Part shown: in pieces, positions 57,019 through 64,000 of the stretch
How positions within the stretch are numbered: position 1 is the first letter of the stretch
Layout of the letters: each line of letters begins with the position of its first letter
Assembly (NCBI RefSeq): GCF_024305245.1
Contig: NZ_JAMWYX010000007.1
Coordinates: forward strand, 1 to 64,000
DNA length: 64,000 nt
Direction of reading: 5' to 3'
DNA from: Erythrobacter sp.
Lineage (GTDB): Bacteria; Pseudomonadota; Alphaproteobacteria; Sphingomonadales; Sphingomonadaceae
Translations under genes and position numbers: made by a program
The notes under the pieces: generated by a model
Told to the model about the DNA's origin: nothing
Databases searched by the model: none
What the model saw: only the letters and a program-made list of their open reading frames with translations

Positions 57019-57055
57019 AGGCCTGCCCGCAGCGATGCAGGCGGGCCTTTTGTTT
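57019..57055 (+). terminator. Intrinsic terminator of sodB
   Basis: A GC-rich hairpin (GCCCGC pairing with GCGGGC inside AAGGCC/GGCCTT arms) is followed by TTTTGTTT. It is 30 bases after the sodB stop and near the end of the convergent ecfG gene. Confidence 0.75.
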
Positions 57056-57074
57056 GGTCAGGCCGGAATTCCGG

Positions 57075-57701
57075 TCAGATCCGTGTGCTGGCGAGGTTGC
57101 CTGCGGCGACCTCGTCCAGTTCCTCCAGAATCGCGCGGTGCGCGGCGTCATCATTGGTCGAGCGGCGCGGAATATCGCCGTTGGCGAGCATTTCGGTCAG
57201 TGTGGCACGCGCCCGGCCGACGCGGCTTTTGATGGTGCCGACCGCGCAGCCGCAGATTTCGGCGGCTTCCTCGTAGGAAAATCCGCCCGCACCGACCAGC
57301 AGCAGCGCCTCGCGCCGTTCAGGCTGGAGCGTCAGCAGCGCGCGGTGCAAATCGGAAAGATGAATCGGTTCTTCCTGCCCGGCGGGCGCGGTGAGGATGC
57401 GTTCGGCCACGCCTTCGTCATATTCCCCGCGAAACCGGTTGCGGCGCATATCGGTCAGATAGGCGTTGCGCAGGATCACAAAGGTCCATGCGCGCATCGA
57501 AGTGCCGGGTTCGAACCGTTCCTGCGCGGCCCACGCCTTCAGCATGGTTTCCTGCACCAGATCGTCCGCCATGTCCGGGCGGCCGCAAAGCCCGCGGGCA
57601 AACGCGCGCAGGTGCGGGACGACTTCGGTCAGTTCACGCTTGAAATCGGCCTTGTCCGCAGCCGAACGCGGGGCCGGACTGGCAGGTTCGGCATCGCTCA
57701 C
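57075..57701 (-). CDS. ecfG: General stress ECF sigma factor EcfG
   Basis: EcfG directs RNA polymerase to GGAAC-N16/17-CGTT promoters in alphaproteobacterial general stress. The 208-residue protein has sigma region 2 (LRAFARGLCGRPDMADDLVQETMLKAWAA) and region 4 (LQPERREALLLVGAGGFSYEEAAEICGCAVGTIKSRVGRARATL), the EcfG subtype hallmark. It starts with GTG at 57701 overlapping the nepR stop (GTGA), so the sigma factor and its anti-sigma are translationally coupled. Confidence 0.95.
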   Translation of the reverse strand: MSDAEPASPAPRSAADKADFKRELTEVVPHLRAFARGLCGRPDMADDLVQETMLKAWAAQERFEPGTSMRAWTFVILRNAYLTDMRRNRFRGEYDEGVAERILTAPAGQEEPIHLSDLHRALLTLQPERREALLLVGAGGFSYEEAAEICGCAVGTIKSRVGRARATLTEMLANGDIPRRSTNDDAAHRAILEELDEVAAGNLASTRI

Positions 57702-57922
57702 GCGCGCGCGCCCCGACCACCCGGGCATTGCGACCCGCCGTCGTTCTGTCCGCCGCCGTGCCGCGGGTCGGCATCGTCAAGCCGGGCGAGCAGATCCTTG
57801 AAACTGTCGGGCAGGTCTTCCTGAACCACCGAATCATATAACTGCTTGAGACCATCGGCCCATTCCGGCGCGCGTTGGGGCGAGCCTGAACCGGCGTGGG
57901 GTGATTTGCGATCTGAAGCCAT
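57698..57922 (-). CDS. nepR: Anti-sigma factor NepR
   Basis: NepR holds EcfG inactive until phosphorylated PhyR titrates it away. The 74-residue protein has the two conserved helices EWADGLKQLYDSVVQEDLPDSFKDLLARLD in the middle and disordered ends, as in all NepR proteins. ATG at 57922. It lies directly before ecfG, downstream of an EcfG-type promoter at 58061-58085 on the minus strand, which gives positive autoregulation. Confidence 0.93.
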   Translation of the reverse strand: MASDRKSPHAGSGSPQRAPEWADGLKQLYDSVVQEDLPDSFKDLLARLDDADPRHGGGQNDGGSQCPGGRGARA

Positions 57923-58058
57923 GGTGCCTGACGTTATCCCTGATCCCGGTACGCCGCGCCTGTGGTGTGCCCATAAGGTCTGCGGCGTGTCGCTGATGCC
58001 CTGAGGTTCGGCATAAGGCCACACCAAACCTACAACGCAAACGCGCTTGGACTGTTCG

Positions 58059-58085
58059 GGAACGATGCGCCATAAGTTTGGTTCC
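58059..58085 (-). promoter_or_regulatory. EcfG-type promoter(s) between nepR-ecfG and the histidine kinase gene
   Basis: On the minus strand GGAAC (58085-58081), 16 bases, then CGTT (58064-58061), a perfect EcfG consensus pointing to nepR. On the plus strand GGAAC (58059-58063), 16 bases, then GGTT (58080-58083), one mismatch, pointing to the kinase gene. The two promoters overlap back to back. Confidence 0.8.
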
Positions 58086-58204
58086 GTCGCCGGACATATC
58101 AAACCGCCCTTACCGCAGGACCACAAGCCATCGATAGCGTCACATCTACCCCTGTTCGCGATGCCGCTGCTGCGCCTGCAGGCGCGCGCGCGCGCCGCTG
58201 GCTG

Positions 58205-59815
58205 GTGCTCTATCCGCGCGCGATCCCGCTGGCGATCTTCCTTGCCATCGCCGCGATCACCGCGCTCAGCGTGTTCGCGATCGAAAGCAACGCGCGTGCG
58301 CGCGAACGCGCCATGATGCGTGAATATGCGCAAAGCGTGGCGGCATCGCTGGATCGCAGCAGCAACAGCTTTTCGTCCTATCTGCGGGCGGGCGCGGCAC
58401 TGTTTGCGAGCAGCGCCGATGTCAGCCCGGAGACTTTCGACAATTTCGTGCGGGCGCTGCGGCTCGACATGGATTACCCGGGGGCAGAAGGGATCGGCTG
58501 GCTGCCGGTGATCGAAACGCCCGATGTGCCCGACTTCATGGCGCAGGTGCGGACAAGCCAGCCCGGTTTCCCCGATATCTACCCCAAGCCGGTCGCCACC
58601 ACCGGGCGGATCGCGCCGGTCACGATGTTCGCGCCCGAAAGCGCGCGCAACCGGCGGGCGCTGGGATATGACATGTATTCCGACCCCGCCCGCGCCGCCG
58701 CCATGGCCGAAGCCGAACTGGCCCGCCGCCCGACCGCATCGGGGCGGATCGTGCTGGAACAGGAACAATCGGGCAATCTTCCGGCCTTTGCGATCTATAT
58801 GCCGGTGTTCCGCACCTTCGGCCCGGGCGACCGGCGGCTGATCGGGTTCGTCTACACCCCGTTCCGTGCAGGCGAATTCCTCGATTCGGCCATGATCGGC
58901 AGCAGTCCGGAGGATTTCGGCGTCCGGCTATACGATGGCGAAGCGAGCACCGGGCACCTGCTGGTCGCCCATTCGATCAGTGATGCCGCGACCGAGCGGG
59001 TCGAACAGCAGGTGACGATAGGCAACCGCAATCTGCTGCTGGTGGTCGAATCCGCCAATCAGCACATGCTCGCCCCGCTATCGATGGTCACGCTGGCGTT
59101 CGGGCTGGCACTGGCGAGCCTGCTGATGCTGCTGGCGCGGCTGCTGACCCAGCAGGCCTACGAGGATCAGTCGCGGCTCGCCTTTTTCGAGGAACAGCAT
59201 TCGATCCGCAATTCGCTCACCCGCGAACTCAATCACCGGGTCAAGAATACGCTCGCCAACGTGCTGTCGATCCTGTCGCTGACCCGGCGGCGGACGCGCG
59301 ATCTCGATGAATTCGCCGACAGTCTCGAAGGCCGTATCCGTGCGCTGTCGGCCACGCATGATCTGCTGACCGTGACCGATTGGGGCGCAACCCCGATCCG
59401 TTCGGTGATCGAGGCGGAATTGCAGCATTTCCGGCTCGCGATCGACGATACGATCCTGCTCGACGGACCGCCGCTGGAACTGGCGCCCAATGATGCGCTG
59501 TCGTTTGGCCTTGCCGTGCACGAACTGGCAACCAATGCCGCCAAATACGGCGCGCTGAGCGTGGCGGATGGTCAGGTGACGATCCGCTGGCAGACGGCGG
59601 GCGATCACCTCGCCGAAGTCGAATGGCGCGAGACCGGCGGGCCGAAGGTGGCGACCGAGCGCCGCCGCGGCTTCGGCACCGAGTTGATCGAGAAGATCGT
59701 GGCCCACGAATTGCGCCAGCCGGTCGCGCTCGATTTCAGGCCCGAAGGCGTGGTCTGCACCATGCGCGTGCCAGTCCGGCGCCCGGCCGATTTCCGGATC
59801 AGGGAAGCGGGGTAG
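58205..59815 (+). CDS. CHASE-domain HWE/HisKA_2 sensor histidine kinase
   Basis: The 536-residue protein has a membrane helix (6-26), a periplasmic CHASE sensor domain (about 45-270; YPGAEGIGWLPVIE), a second helix (289-313) and a cytoplasmic kinase. The kinase has the phospho-acceptor H344 in ELNHRVKNTLANVLSILSL and an HATPase with HELATNAAKYGALS and a G-rich RRGFGTELIEKIV. Such kinases phosphorylate PhyR. The GTG at 58205 is the first acceptable start, but the frame is open upstream to about 58091 and reads plausibly (AIDSVTSTPVRDAA), with no ATG or GTG, so the true N-terminus is uncertain. It is flanked by ecfG/nepR and phyR. Confidence 0.9.
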   Translation: MLYPRAIPLAIFLAIAAITALSVFAIESNARARERAMMREYAQSVAASLDRSSNSFSSYLRAGAALFASSADVSPETFDNFVRALRLDMDYPGAEGIGWLPVIETPDVPDFMAQVRTSQPGFPDIYPKPVATTGRIAPVTMFAPESARNRRALGYDMYSDPARAAAMAEAELARRPTASGRIVLEQEQSGNLPAFAIYMPVFRTFGPGDRRLIGFVYTPFRAGEFLDSAMIGSSPEDFGVRLYDGEASTGHLLVAHSISDAATERVEQQVTIGNRNLLLVVESANQHMLAPLSMVTLAFGLALASLLMLLARLLTQQAYEDQSRLAFFEEQHSIRNSLTRELNHRVKNTLANVLSILSLTRRRTRDLDEFADSLEGRIRALSATHDLLTVTDWGATPIRSVIEAELQHFRLAIDDTILLDGPPLELAPNDALSFGLAVHELATNAAKYGALSVADGQVTIRWQTAGDHLAEVEWRETGGPKVATERRRGFGTELIEKIVAHELRQPVALDFRPEGVVCTMRVPVRRPADFRIREAG

Positions 59816-59834
59816 GGCGTAGTCCCCTAGCGTC

Positions 59835-60629
59835 CTAATCCAGCGGCTTGCTCGAACGGAAGAACAGCGCCTGACTGATTGCCGCGCGCACGGTGGCTTC
59901 CTGAAACGGTTTGGTGACCAGATAGGTCGGTTCGGGCCGGTCGCCGGTCAGCAGGCGTTCGGGATAGGCGGTGATGAAGATCACCGGCACGCTGCCCAGC
60001 GCAAGAATGTCCTCCACCGCATCCAGCCCCGATGAACCATCGGCCAGTTGAATATCGGCGAGCACCAGTCCGGGCATTTTCCCGGAGACGACTTCGCGCG
60101 CCTGGGTGCGGGTGGCGGCGGTGCCGCTGATGGTGTGGCCCATTGCGCCGACCAGATCTTCCAGCTGCATCGCGATCAGCGGTTCGTCCTCGATGATCAG
60201 CACGTCGGTCTTCTGTTCGCGCTCGATCCCGGCGACCGCCTCGGCCACCAGCGCCTGGATTTCGGCAAGATCGCGTTCGAGGATCGCCGCGGCTTCGGCC
60301 ATGGTGAAATCCTCCAGCGTGGTCAGCAGCAGCGCCTGCCGGCCCGGCGGCGTGATCGCGCCCAAGCGGTGCTGCGCGCCCGCCTCGTGCTCGCCCGCGC
60401 CGCCAGCCGTTGCCAGGTTTTCCGGCTGCGCGCTCGTCCAGATCTTGCTGAACGCGCGGTAGAGCGGCACCCGCCCGCCTTCCATGGCGGCCATGAGTTC
60501 GGGGTCCGCCAGCACCGCTTCGAGCATGGTGCGCACGAATGCGTCGCCTGCGTTCTGCGATCCGGTGAGCGCCCGGGCATAGCGCCTCAGGTAAGGGAGG
60601 TGCGCGGCGATCTGGTTTCCGAGAGACAT
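59835..60629 (-). CDS. phyR: General stress response regulator PhyR
   Basis: PhyR is the anti-anti-sigma factor of the response. The 264-residue protein has the sigma-like N-terminal domain (HLPYLRRYARALTGSQNAGDAFVRTMLEAV, then FTMAEAAAILERDLAEIQALV) that mimics EcfG and captures NepR. The C-terminal receiver has an acidic pocket in IIEDEPLIA, phospho-acceptor D192 (LVLADIQLADG), T near 220 (FITAYP) and K240 (VTKPFQ). ATG at 60629; an in-frame extension upstream is rejected. It converges with the kinase gene. Confidence 0.95.
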   Translation of the reverse strand: MSLGNQIAAHLPYLRRYARALTGSQNAGDAFVRTMLEAVLADPELMAAMEGGRVPLYRAFSKIWTSAQPENLATAGGAGEHEAGAQHRLGAITPPGRQALLLTTLEDFTMAEAAAILERDLAEIQALVAEAVAGIEREQKTDVLIIEDEPLIAMQLEDLVGAMGHTISGTAATRTQAREVVSGKMPGLVLADIQLADGSSGLDAVEDILALGSVPVIFITAYPERLLTGDRPEPTYLVTKPFQEATVRAAISQALFFRSSKPLD

Positions 60630-60676
60630 CAAGCGGCTCCGCTGGTTGGGTCGGCAGCAAGGCTGCAAAGTGGGTA

Positions 60677-60701
60677 ATCGATTCGTGATCGTAGCGGTTC
60701 C
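60677..60701 (-). promoter_or_regulatory. EcfG-type promoter of phyR
   Basis: On the minus strand GGAAC (60701-60697), 16 bases, then CGAT (60680-60677), one mismatch to CGTT, about 48 bases before the phyR start. This would place phyR under the control of the sigma factor that it activates. Confidence 0.65.
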
Positions 60702-60791
60702 GGCCCGCATCGTCGTATGTCCTGCATTTCCCCGCACAACGCAGTTTTCGCAAGCCGCAAAAGGCATGACGAAAAAAAATTCAGGCAGCCG

Positions 60792-60816
60792 GGAACCGCA
60801 TGCAGGGCCGGTCATT
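60792..60816 (+). promoter_or_regulatory. EcfG-type promoter of a candidate small RNA
   Basis: GGAAC (60792-60796), 16 bases, CATT (60813-60816), one mismatch to GGAAC-N16-CGTT. Expected transcript start is near 60822-60826, immediately before the C-rich hairpin described next. Confidence 0.65.
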
Positions 60817-60822
60817 TAGGCC

Positions 60823-60909
60823 TTGTCACCGCCGAGACCCCCCTCCCGTCCAAGCGGCTGGTGATACGATCCCGAAAGGCCTCCACTCAACTGAGTGGAG
60901 GCCTTTTTT
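60823..60909 (+). ncRNA. Candidate stress-induced small RNA (GsrN-like)
   Basis: About 87 nt between phyR and the GNAT-like gene. The 5' hairpin has TCACC-GCCG (60826-60834) pairing with CGGC-(T)-GGTGA (60855-60864), and its 20-nt loop (60835-60854) carries the C run CCCCCCTCCC. A single-stranded linker ACGATCCCG follows. The 3' end is a perfect 15-bp stem (60875-60889 with 60892-60906) and six T, a strong Rho-independent terminator. No ORF is present. An exposed C-rich loop that pairs with ribosome-binding sites is the architecture of GsrN, the sigmaT-dependent RNA of Caulobacter. Strand and ends are predicted, not measured. Confidence 0.7.
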
Positions 60910-60910
60910 C
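60875..60910 (+). terminator. Strong intrinsic terminator of the candidate small RNA
   Basis: AAAGGCCTCCACTCA and TGAGTGGAGGCCTTT are perfect inverses around AC, followed by TTT. The T run is on the plus strand, so it ends a plus-strand transcript, yet no plus-strand gene lies upstream apart from the proposed small RNA. It may also stop minus-strand readthrough toward phyR. Confidence 0.9.
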
Positions 60911-60960
60911 TTTCGCGGCCACCTTCGGTGGTCTGCATCGCATAAAGGCGCAACAGCTTC

Positions 60961-62136
60961 TCAACCGAGCGACCTTTCGTAGATCGCGTATTCGCGGTTC
61001 ACCTCGCTCGCGATCGTGTCGGCGATGGCGACCATGCCCTGATTGTCCTCCAGCACCCAGCCCAGCTCACCGCGGGTGGACTGGAACTTGCCGGTGGCCT
61101 GCTGCCGGATTTCCTCGATCATCATGAAGGCGAGCTGGCTGGCCATGCGGCTGTTGTGCAGTTCCTTCAGCACCCCCATCAGCGGCACTCGCATTCCTGC
61201 GCCTTTCGGGTGGCGCAGCCAGCGCAGCATGGTGATCCAGCCGAACGGGAACAGCTTGCCCCTGATCTTGCCCAATGCATCATTCACGTCGGGGAAGGTC
61301 AGCATGAATGCCACCGGGCGGCCATCGACTTCGGCGATCATGTTGAGTTCTTCGTGGATGATCGGGCGCAGCTTCTTGCCCGCATAGGCGACTTCGGCGG
61401 GGCTGAAGGGCACGAAACCCCAGTTGTCCGACCATGCATCGTTGAGGATCGCCAGAATGATCGCGACCTCATCGTCCCAGCGGCTTTTGTCGACCCGGCG
61501 GACATTGATGCGCTCGTTGCGCTGACCGGACTTGATGATGCGCTGGATCAGCGGGTTGAAACCGCGCGTGATGTCGAGATCATAGGTGTAAAGCGTCTTG
61601 GCCCGGACAAACCCTGCCGCTTCGATCCAGCCGGCGTAATGCGCGGGATGGTGGCCCATCATGATCATCGGCGGATGACCCTGCCCGCTGACCAGCAGGC
61701 CCGGCTCTTCCCAGATCGATAGGGAGATCGGCCCGACCACGCGGTGCATGCCCTGCTGCACCAGCCACGCTTCGGCTGTGGCCAGCAAGGCGTGCGCCAC
61801 GCCTTCGTCCTCGGCGTCGAAATAGCCGAAGAAGCCGGTGCCGGGGCCAAAGCCCTGATCCGCCGGCATCGCAAGCGCAAGTTCATCAATATGCGCAGAT
61901 ATCCGCCCGACCGGCTGGCTTGCCCGCGTTGCGATGAACAGTTGCACCCGCGCATGACCGAAAAAGGGGTTCTTCGCCGGATCGACCAGTTCGATCTGTT
62001 CCGAGCGGATCTGCGGGACGAAATTGTCCAGCCGATCCGAAAACGCGCGCCCGCAATCGACGAAAGCGGCCCGTCCGCGCTTGTCGACGACCGGCTCGAT
62101 CCTTATCTCCGACCGGTAAGTGATTGCATCTGACAT
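60961..62136 (-). CDS. GNAT-like protein, sometimes annotated as dATP pyrophosphohydrolase
   Basis: The 391-residue protein is conserved in sphingomonads. The sequence has an N-terminal region (NPFFGHARVQLFIATRASQPVGRISAHIDE) and a GNAT-like acyl-CoA fold around GFFGYFDAEDEGVAHALLATAEAWLVQQGMHRVVGP. A second half follows with AEVDGRPVAFMLTFPDVNDAL and ELGWVLEDNQGMVAIAD. The layout resembles a tandem N-acyltransferase. The pyrophosphohydrolase label found in databases is not supported by a Nudix or MazG motif here. ATG at 62136. It is divergent from the desaturase-family gene. Confidence 0.75.
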   Translation of the reverse strand: MSDAITYRSEIRIEPVVDKRGRAAFVDCGRAFSDRLDNFVPQIRSEQIELVDPAKNPFFGHARVQLFIATRASQPVGRISAHIDELALAMPADQGFGPGTGFFGYFDAEDEGVAHALLATAEAWLVQQGMHRVVGPISLSIWEEPGLLVSGQGHPPMIMMGHHPAHYAGWIEAAGFVRAKTLYTYDLDITRGFNPLIQRIIKSGQRNERINVRRVDKSRWDDEVAIILAILNDAWSDNWGFVPFSPAEVAYAGKKLRPIIHEELNMIAEVDGRPVAFMLTFPDVNDALGKIRGKLFPFGWITMLRWLRHPKGAGMRVPLMGVLKELHNSRMASQLAFMMIEEIRQQATGKFQSTRGELGWVLEDNQGMVAIADTIASEVNREYAIYERSLG

Positions 62137-62282
62137 GCGAGTTGCCCCGTATTTGCTTAAGATCAAGGTGTCTGTGTCGCGCTCACGCCATAGACGCAAG
62201 ACAATCGATCACACTCACCGACAGGACAGGTTTGGCTTGCCCCCCGATTTCGAGTAGGGCGGGCCTTAAGAGATTGCCAGAT

Positions 62283-63386
62283 ATGACCATGCACCAGACC
62301 ATCGATCCTGCCCGCCCCGATGCGCTTGCGCCCGCGCCCGTGCGGGCGAGCCGTGTCCAGTTCATGGCCGAGGATGACAAGGCAATGCTGCGCGCCGCGC
62401 GTGACCTGACCAGAGGGCTGGGTGAGGCCAAGCCTGCGATTTACTGGACAGACATGCTGATATCGGCGGGTGTGGGCTATGCCGGGATTGCGGTCGCGAT
62501 CCTGTCTGCCAGCCTTCCGCTGCAGATCGCGGCCGGTCTGATCGCTGCGCTGGCGATGTACCGCGCGCTGATGTTCATCCACGAACTCACCCACATTCAC
62601 CGCGATGCACTGCCCGGTTTTCGCACCGGCTGGAACCTGCTGGTGGGCATTCCGCTGCTGACGCCCAGCTTCATGTATGAAGGCGTGCACACCATCCACC
62701 ACAAGCGCACGCAATACGGCACGCCGGAAGATCCGGAATACCTGCCCCTAGCGCTGATGAAGCCGTGGAGCCTGCCGCTGTTCGTGCTTGTGGCGCTGCT
62801 GGCGCCGGTGGCGCTGCTGGTGCGGTTCGGGGTGCTTTATCCGGTCGGCCTGATTGTCCCTGCGGTGCGGCGCTTCACGTGGGAACGGTTTTCGACGCTC
62901 TCGATCAATCCCGATTTCCGCCGCAAGGCTCCCGAAGGCGACTTTGCGGGGCGCGTGCGTTGGCAGCAAGCGGGCGCGAGCCTGTGGGCGATCGCGCTGA
63001 TCGCCAGCACCTTCGTGATCGGTTGGAAGCCGCTTGCCATTGCGCTGGCGGTGCTTTCGCTCACCGCGCTGCTCAACCAGCTGCGCACACTGGTCGCGCA
63101 TCTGTGGGAGAACGAGGGCGAGGCGATGACCGTGACGGCGCAGTTCCTCGACAGCGTCAACGTACCCCCGCCGGGTCTGGTAGCGGAAATCTGGGCGCCG
63201 GTGGGCTTGCGCTATCACGCGTTGCACCACCTGATGCCGTCGATGCCGTATCACGACCTGCCAGAGGCGCACCGGCGGCTGGCGCGCGAGCTGGGGACGG
63301 GTTCGACCTACGAAGCCGCGAACCATCCGGGCATGCTGGTGCTGGTGGCGCGGATTGCGCGCAGCACCATGGTACGGCGGGCCTAA
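62283..63386 (+). CDS. Fatty acid desaturase-family membrane enzyme
   Basis: The 367-residue membrane protein has the three histidine boxes of the di-iron desaturase/hydroxylase family: HELTHIHRDALPG (HxxxH), HTIHHKRTQYG (HxxHH) and ALHHLMPSMPYHDLPEAH (HxxHH). They are separated by membrane helices (YAGIAVAILSASLPLQIAAGLIAAL; LFVLVALLAPVALLVRFGVLYPVGLIV). It introduces a double bond or hydroxyl group into a lipid chain; substrate and position are unknown. ATG at 62283; a long upstream frame is not used. Confidence 0.9.
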   Translation: MTMHQTIDPARPDALAPAPVRASRVQFMAEDDKAMLRAARDLTRGLGEAKPAIYWTDMLISAGVGYAGIAVAILSASLPLQIAAGLIAALAMYRALMFIHELTHIHRDALPGFRTGWNLLVGIPLLTPSFMYEGVHTIHHKRTQYGTPEDPEYLPLALMKPWSLPLFVLVALLAPVALLVRFGVLYPVGLIVPAVRRFTWERFSTLSINPDFRRKAPEGDFAGRVRWQQAGASLWAIALIASTFVIGWKPLAIALAVLSLTALLNQLRTLVAHLWENEGEAMTVTAQFLDSVNVPPPGLVAEIWAPVGLRYHALHHLMPSMPYHDLPEAHRRLARELGTGSTYEAANHPGMLVLVARIARSTMVRRA

Positions 63387-63395
63387 GCACCAACC

Positions 63396-63923
63396 TCAAT
63401 CGAGGAAAAATATCATCGCGCAGCGCCGCTCGGCGGGCAGTCCGTCATCGGCCTCATTGGCCAGTTCGCCCGCCAGCCGCGGGTGCGCGTCGAGCGCGGT
63501 GACTTCCTCGAAACCCAGCCGCGCATAGAACGGCGCGTTCCACGTCAGATCGCGGAAGGTGGTGAGAGTCAGCGCCTTGAAGCCGGTGTTGCGCGCATCG
63601 ATCTGTTCGGCGCGCACCAGCCCAGCGCCGATCCCGCGGCGTTGATAGGCGGGCAGAACGTCCATCTCCCAGATGTGCAATTCGCGGCTGAAGGGTTCGG
63701 CCACCAGAAACCCCGCCATCGCCTCACCGACATGGGCGACAAGGCAGTGGCCCTTGCGGATCAGGCGGGCAAAGTCCGGTTCCGACCGGGTGTGGGAGAA
63801 GTCGAAATCCTGTTCGGCGGCAAAGGCGCTGGCGGCGGCGAGTTCGATCCCGGGCATCATCGCGGCATCGGCGGGCCGCGCCAGCCGCAGCGACCAGTCA
63901 CCCCGGCTTTTGGGAGAGTTCAT
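63396..63923 (-). CDS. GNAT-family N-acetyltransferase
   Basis: The 175-residue protein has a classical GNAT core: ELHIWEMDVLPAYQRRGIGAGLVRAEQIDARNTGFKALTL with the Q/R-x-x-G-x-G acetyl-CoA loop, and NAPFYARLGFEEV. The start MNSPKSRGDW at 63923 overlaps the stop of the LptF/LptG-like gene (ATGA). Acceptor unknown. Confidence 0.87.
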   Translation of the reverse strand: MNSPKSRGDWSLRLARPADAAMMPGIELAAASAFAAEQDFDFSHTRSEPDFARLIRKGHCLVAHVGEAMAGFLVAEPFSRELHIWEMDVLPAYQRRGIGAGLVRAEQIDARNTGFKALTLTTFRDLTWNAPFYARLGFEEVTALDAHPRLAGELANEADDGLPAERRCAMIFFLD

Positions 63924-64000
63924 TCTTCCGTCCGGATCAGCACTGTTTCGCCCAGCAGCAGGAACAGGAAGAACGGCGCCCACGCGGCGAGGATCGGCGG
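63920..64000 (-). CDS. C-terminus of a probable LptF/LptG-type permease (partial)
   Basis: The last 26 codons before a TGA at 63920-63922 are visible. They read PPILAAWAPFFLFLLLGETV followed by LIRTEE, a final membrane helix of the kind that ends LptF/LptG components of the LPS export ABC transporter (LAAWxPxxxFxLLG...LLRTE). Only the end of the gene is in the window, so the call is tentative. Translation is coupled to the GNAT gene. Confidence 0.5.
   Translation of the reverse strand, partial: PPILAAWAPFFLFLLLGETVLIRTEE

Noticed and set aside
62873..62892. parS-like TTCACGTGGGAAC inside the desaturase gene
   Set aside because: Two or more mismatches in the fixed positions of the ParB consensus and inside a coding frame.

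Overview
The window is a 64 kb stretch of GC-rich chromosome from an alphaproteobacterium. It most likely belongs to the Sphingomonadales, and the Erythrobacteraceae are my best guess. That placement is inferred from the complete PhyR-NepR-EcfG general stress locus, the class of PEP-CTERM-like protein, the alphaproteobacterial gene neighbourhoods (ruvA/ruvB, MoxR-DUF58, ispG, aroC) and the base composition. No rRNA or CRISPR array is visible. One tRNA gene (Gln, CUG) is present. A perfect match to the ParB parS consensus at 49338-49353 suggests that the window lies in the origin-proximal part of the chromosome.

Layout. 0-6 kb: a truncated Crp/Fnr remnant, aroC, ruvA, a DsrE-like protein, a small unknown protein, ruvB and an extreme Ser/Gly-rich protein with a PEP-CTERM-like tail. 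6-22 kb: housekeeping and envelope genes (rhodanese lipoprotein, aconitase, EamA transporter, two unrelated L,D-transpeptidases, an FAD/NAD(P) oxidoreductase with a histone-deacetylase-like hydrolase, mntP, a thioredoxin-like lipoprotein, ispG, esterase, SDR, GNAT, isoaspartyl peptidase). 22-30.5 kb: a tightly overlapped minus-strand operon DUF4129-DUF4350-MoxR-DUF58-SpoIIM-RDD that ends in a lipoprotein-type class A beta-lactamase, with pheA upstream. 30.5-33.5 kb: cytochrome c, rlmE, ppx/gppA and tRNA-Gln.

33.6-45 kb is an accessory region that starts just behind the tRNA-Gln gene and is visibly less GC-rich. It holds a two-gene unit made of a 1335-residue STAND/NACHT-like NTPase with a C-terminal PD-(D/E)xK-like domain and a stand-alone DUF4143 protein that has lost its AAA domain (a candidate defence system). 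It also holds a TonB-domain protein, a serine resolvase, an AbrB/PIN toxin-antitoxin pair with a readable operator, a ParD-like/zeta toxin pair and an amidohydrolase. 45-49.4 kb contains a remarkable chimeric ORF (HTH + membrane anchor + TPR fused in frame to the C-terminal half of a GH3 glycosidase) translationally coupled to a GPH-type sugar symporter, followed by the parS-bearing 571-bp gap.

49.4-57 kb returns to core genes (LOG protein, GNAT, thiD, a DUF305/lipoprotein/cytochrome c operon, DUF1272, glmM, dicarboxylate symporter, Fe-superoxide dismutase). 57-61 kb is the general stress response hub: ecfG, nepR, a CHASE-HWE histidine kinase and phyR, with EcfG-type promoters (GGAAC-N16-CGTT-like) before nepR and phyR. 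Directly beside phyR is a previously unannotated short transcription unit on the plus strand. It has an EcfG-like promoter, a hairpin with a 20-nt C-rich loop and a perfect 15-bp intrinsic terminator, so it is a strong candidate for a stress-controlled small RNA of the GsrN type. The window closes with a GNAT-like protein, a fatty acid desaturase-family enzyme, another GNAT and the 3' end of a probable LptF/LptG permease gene.
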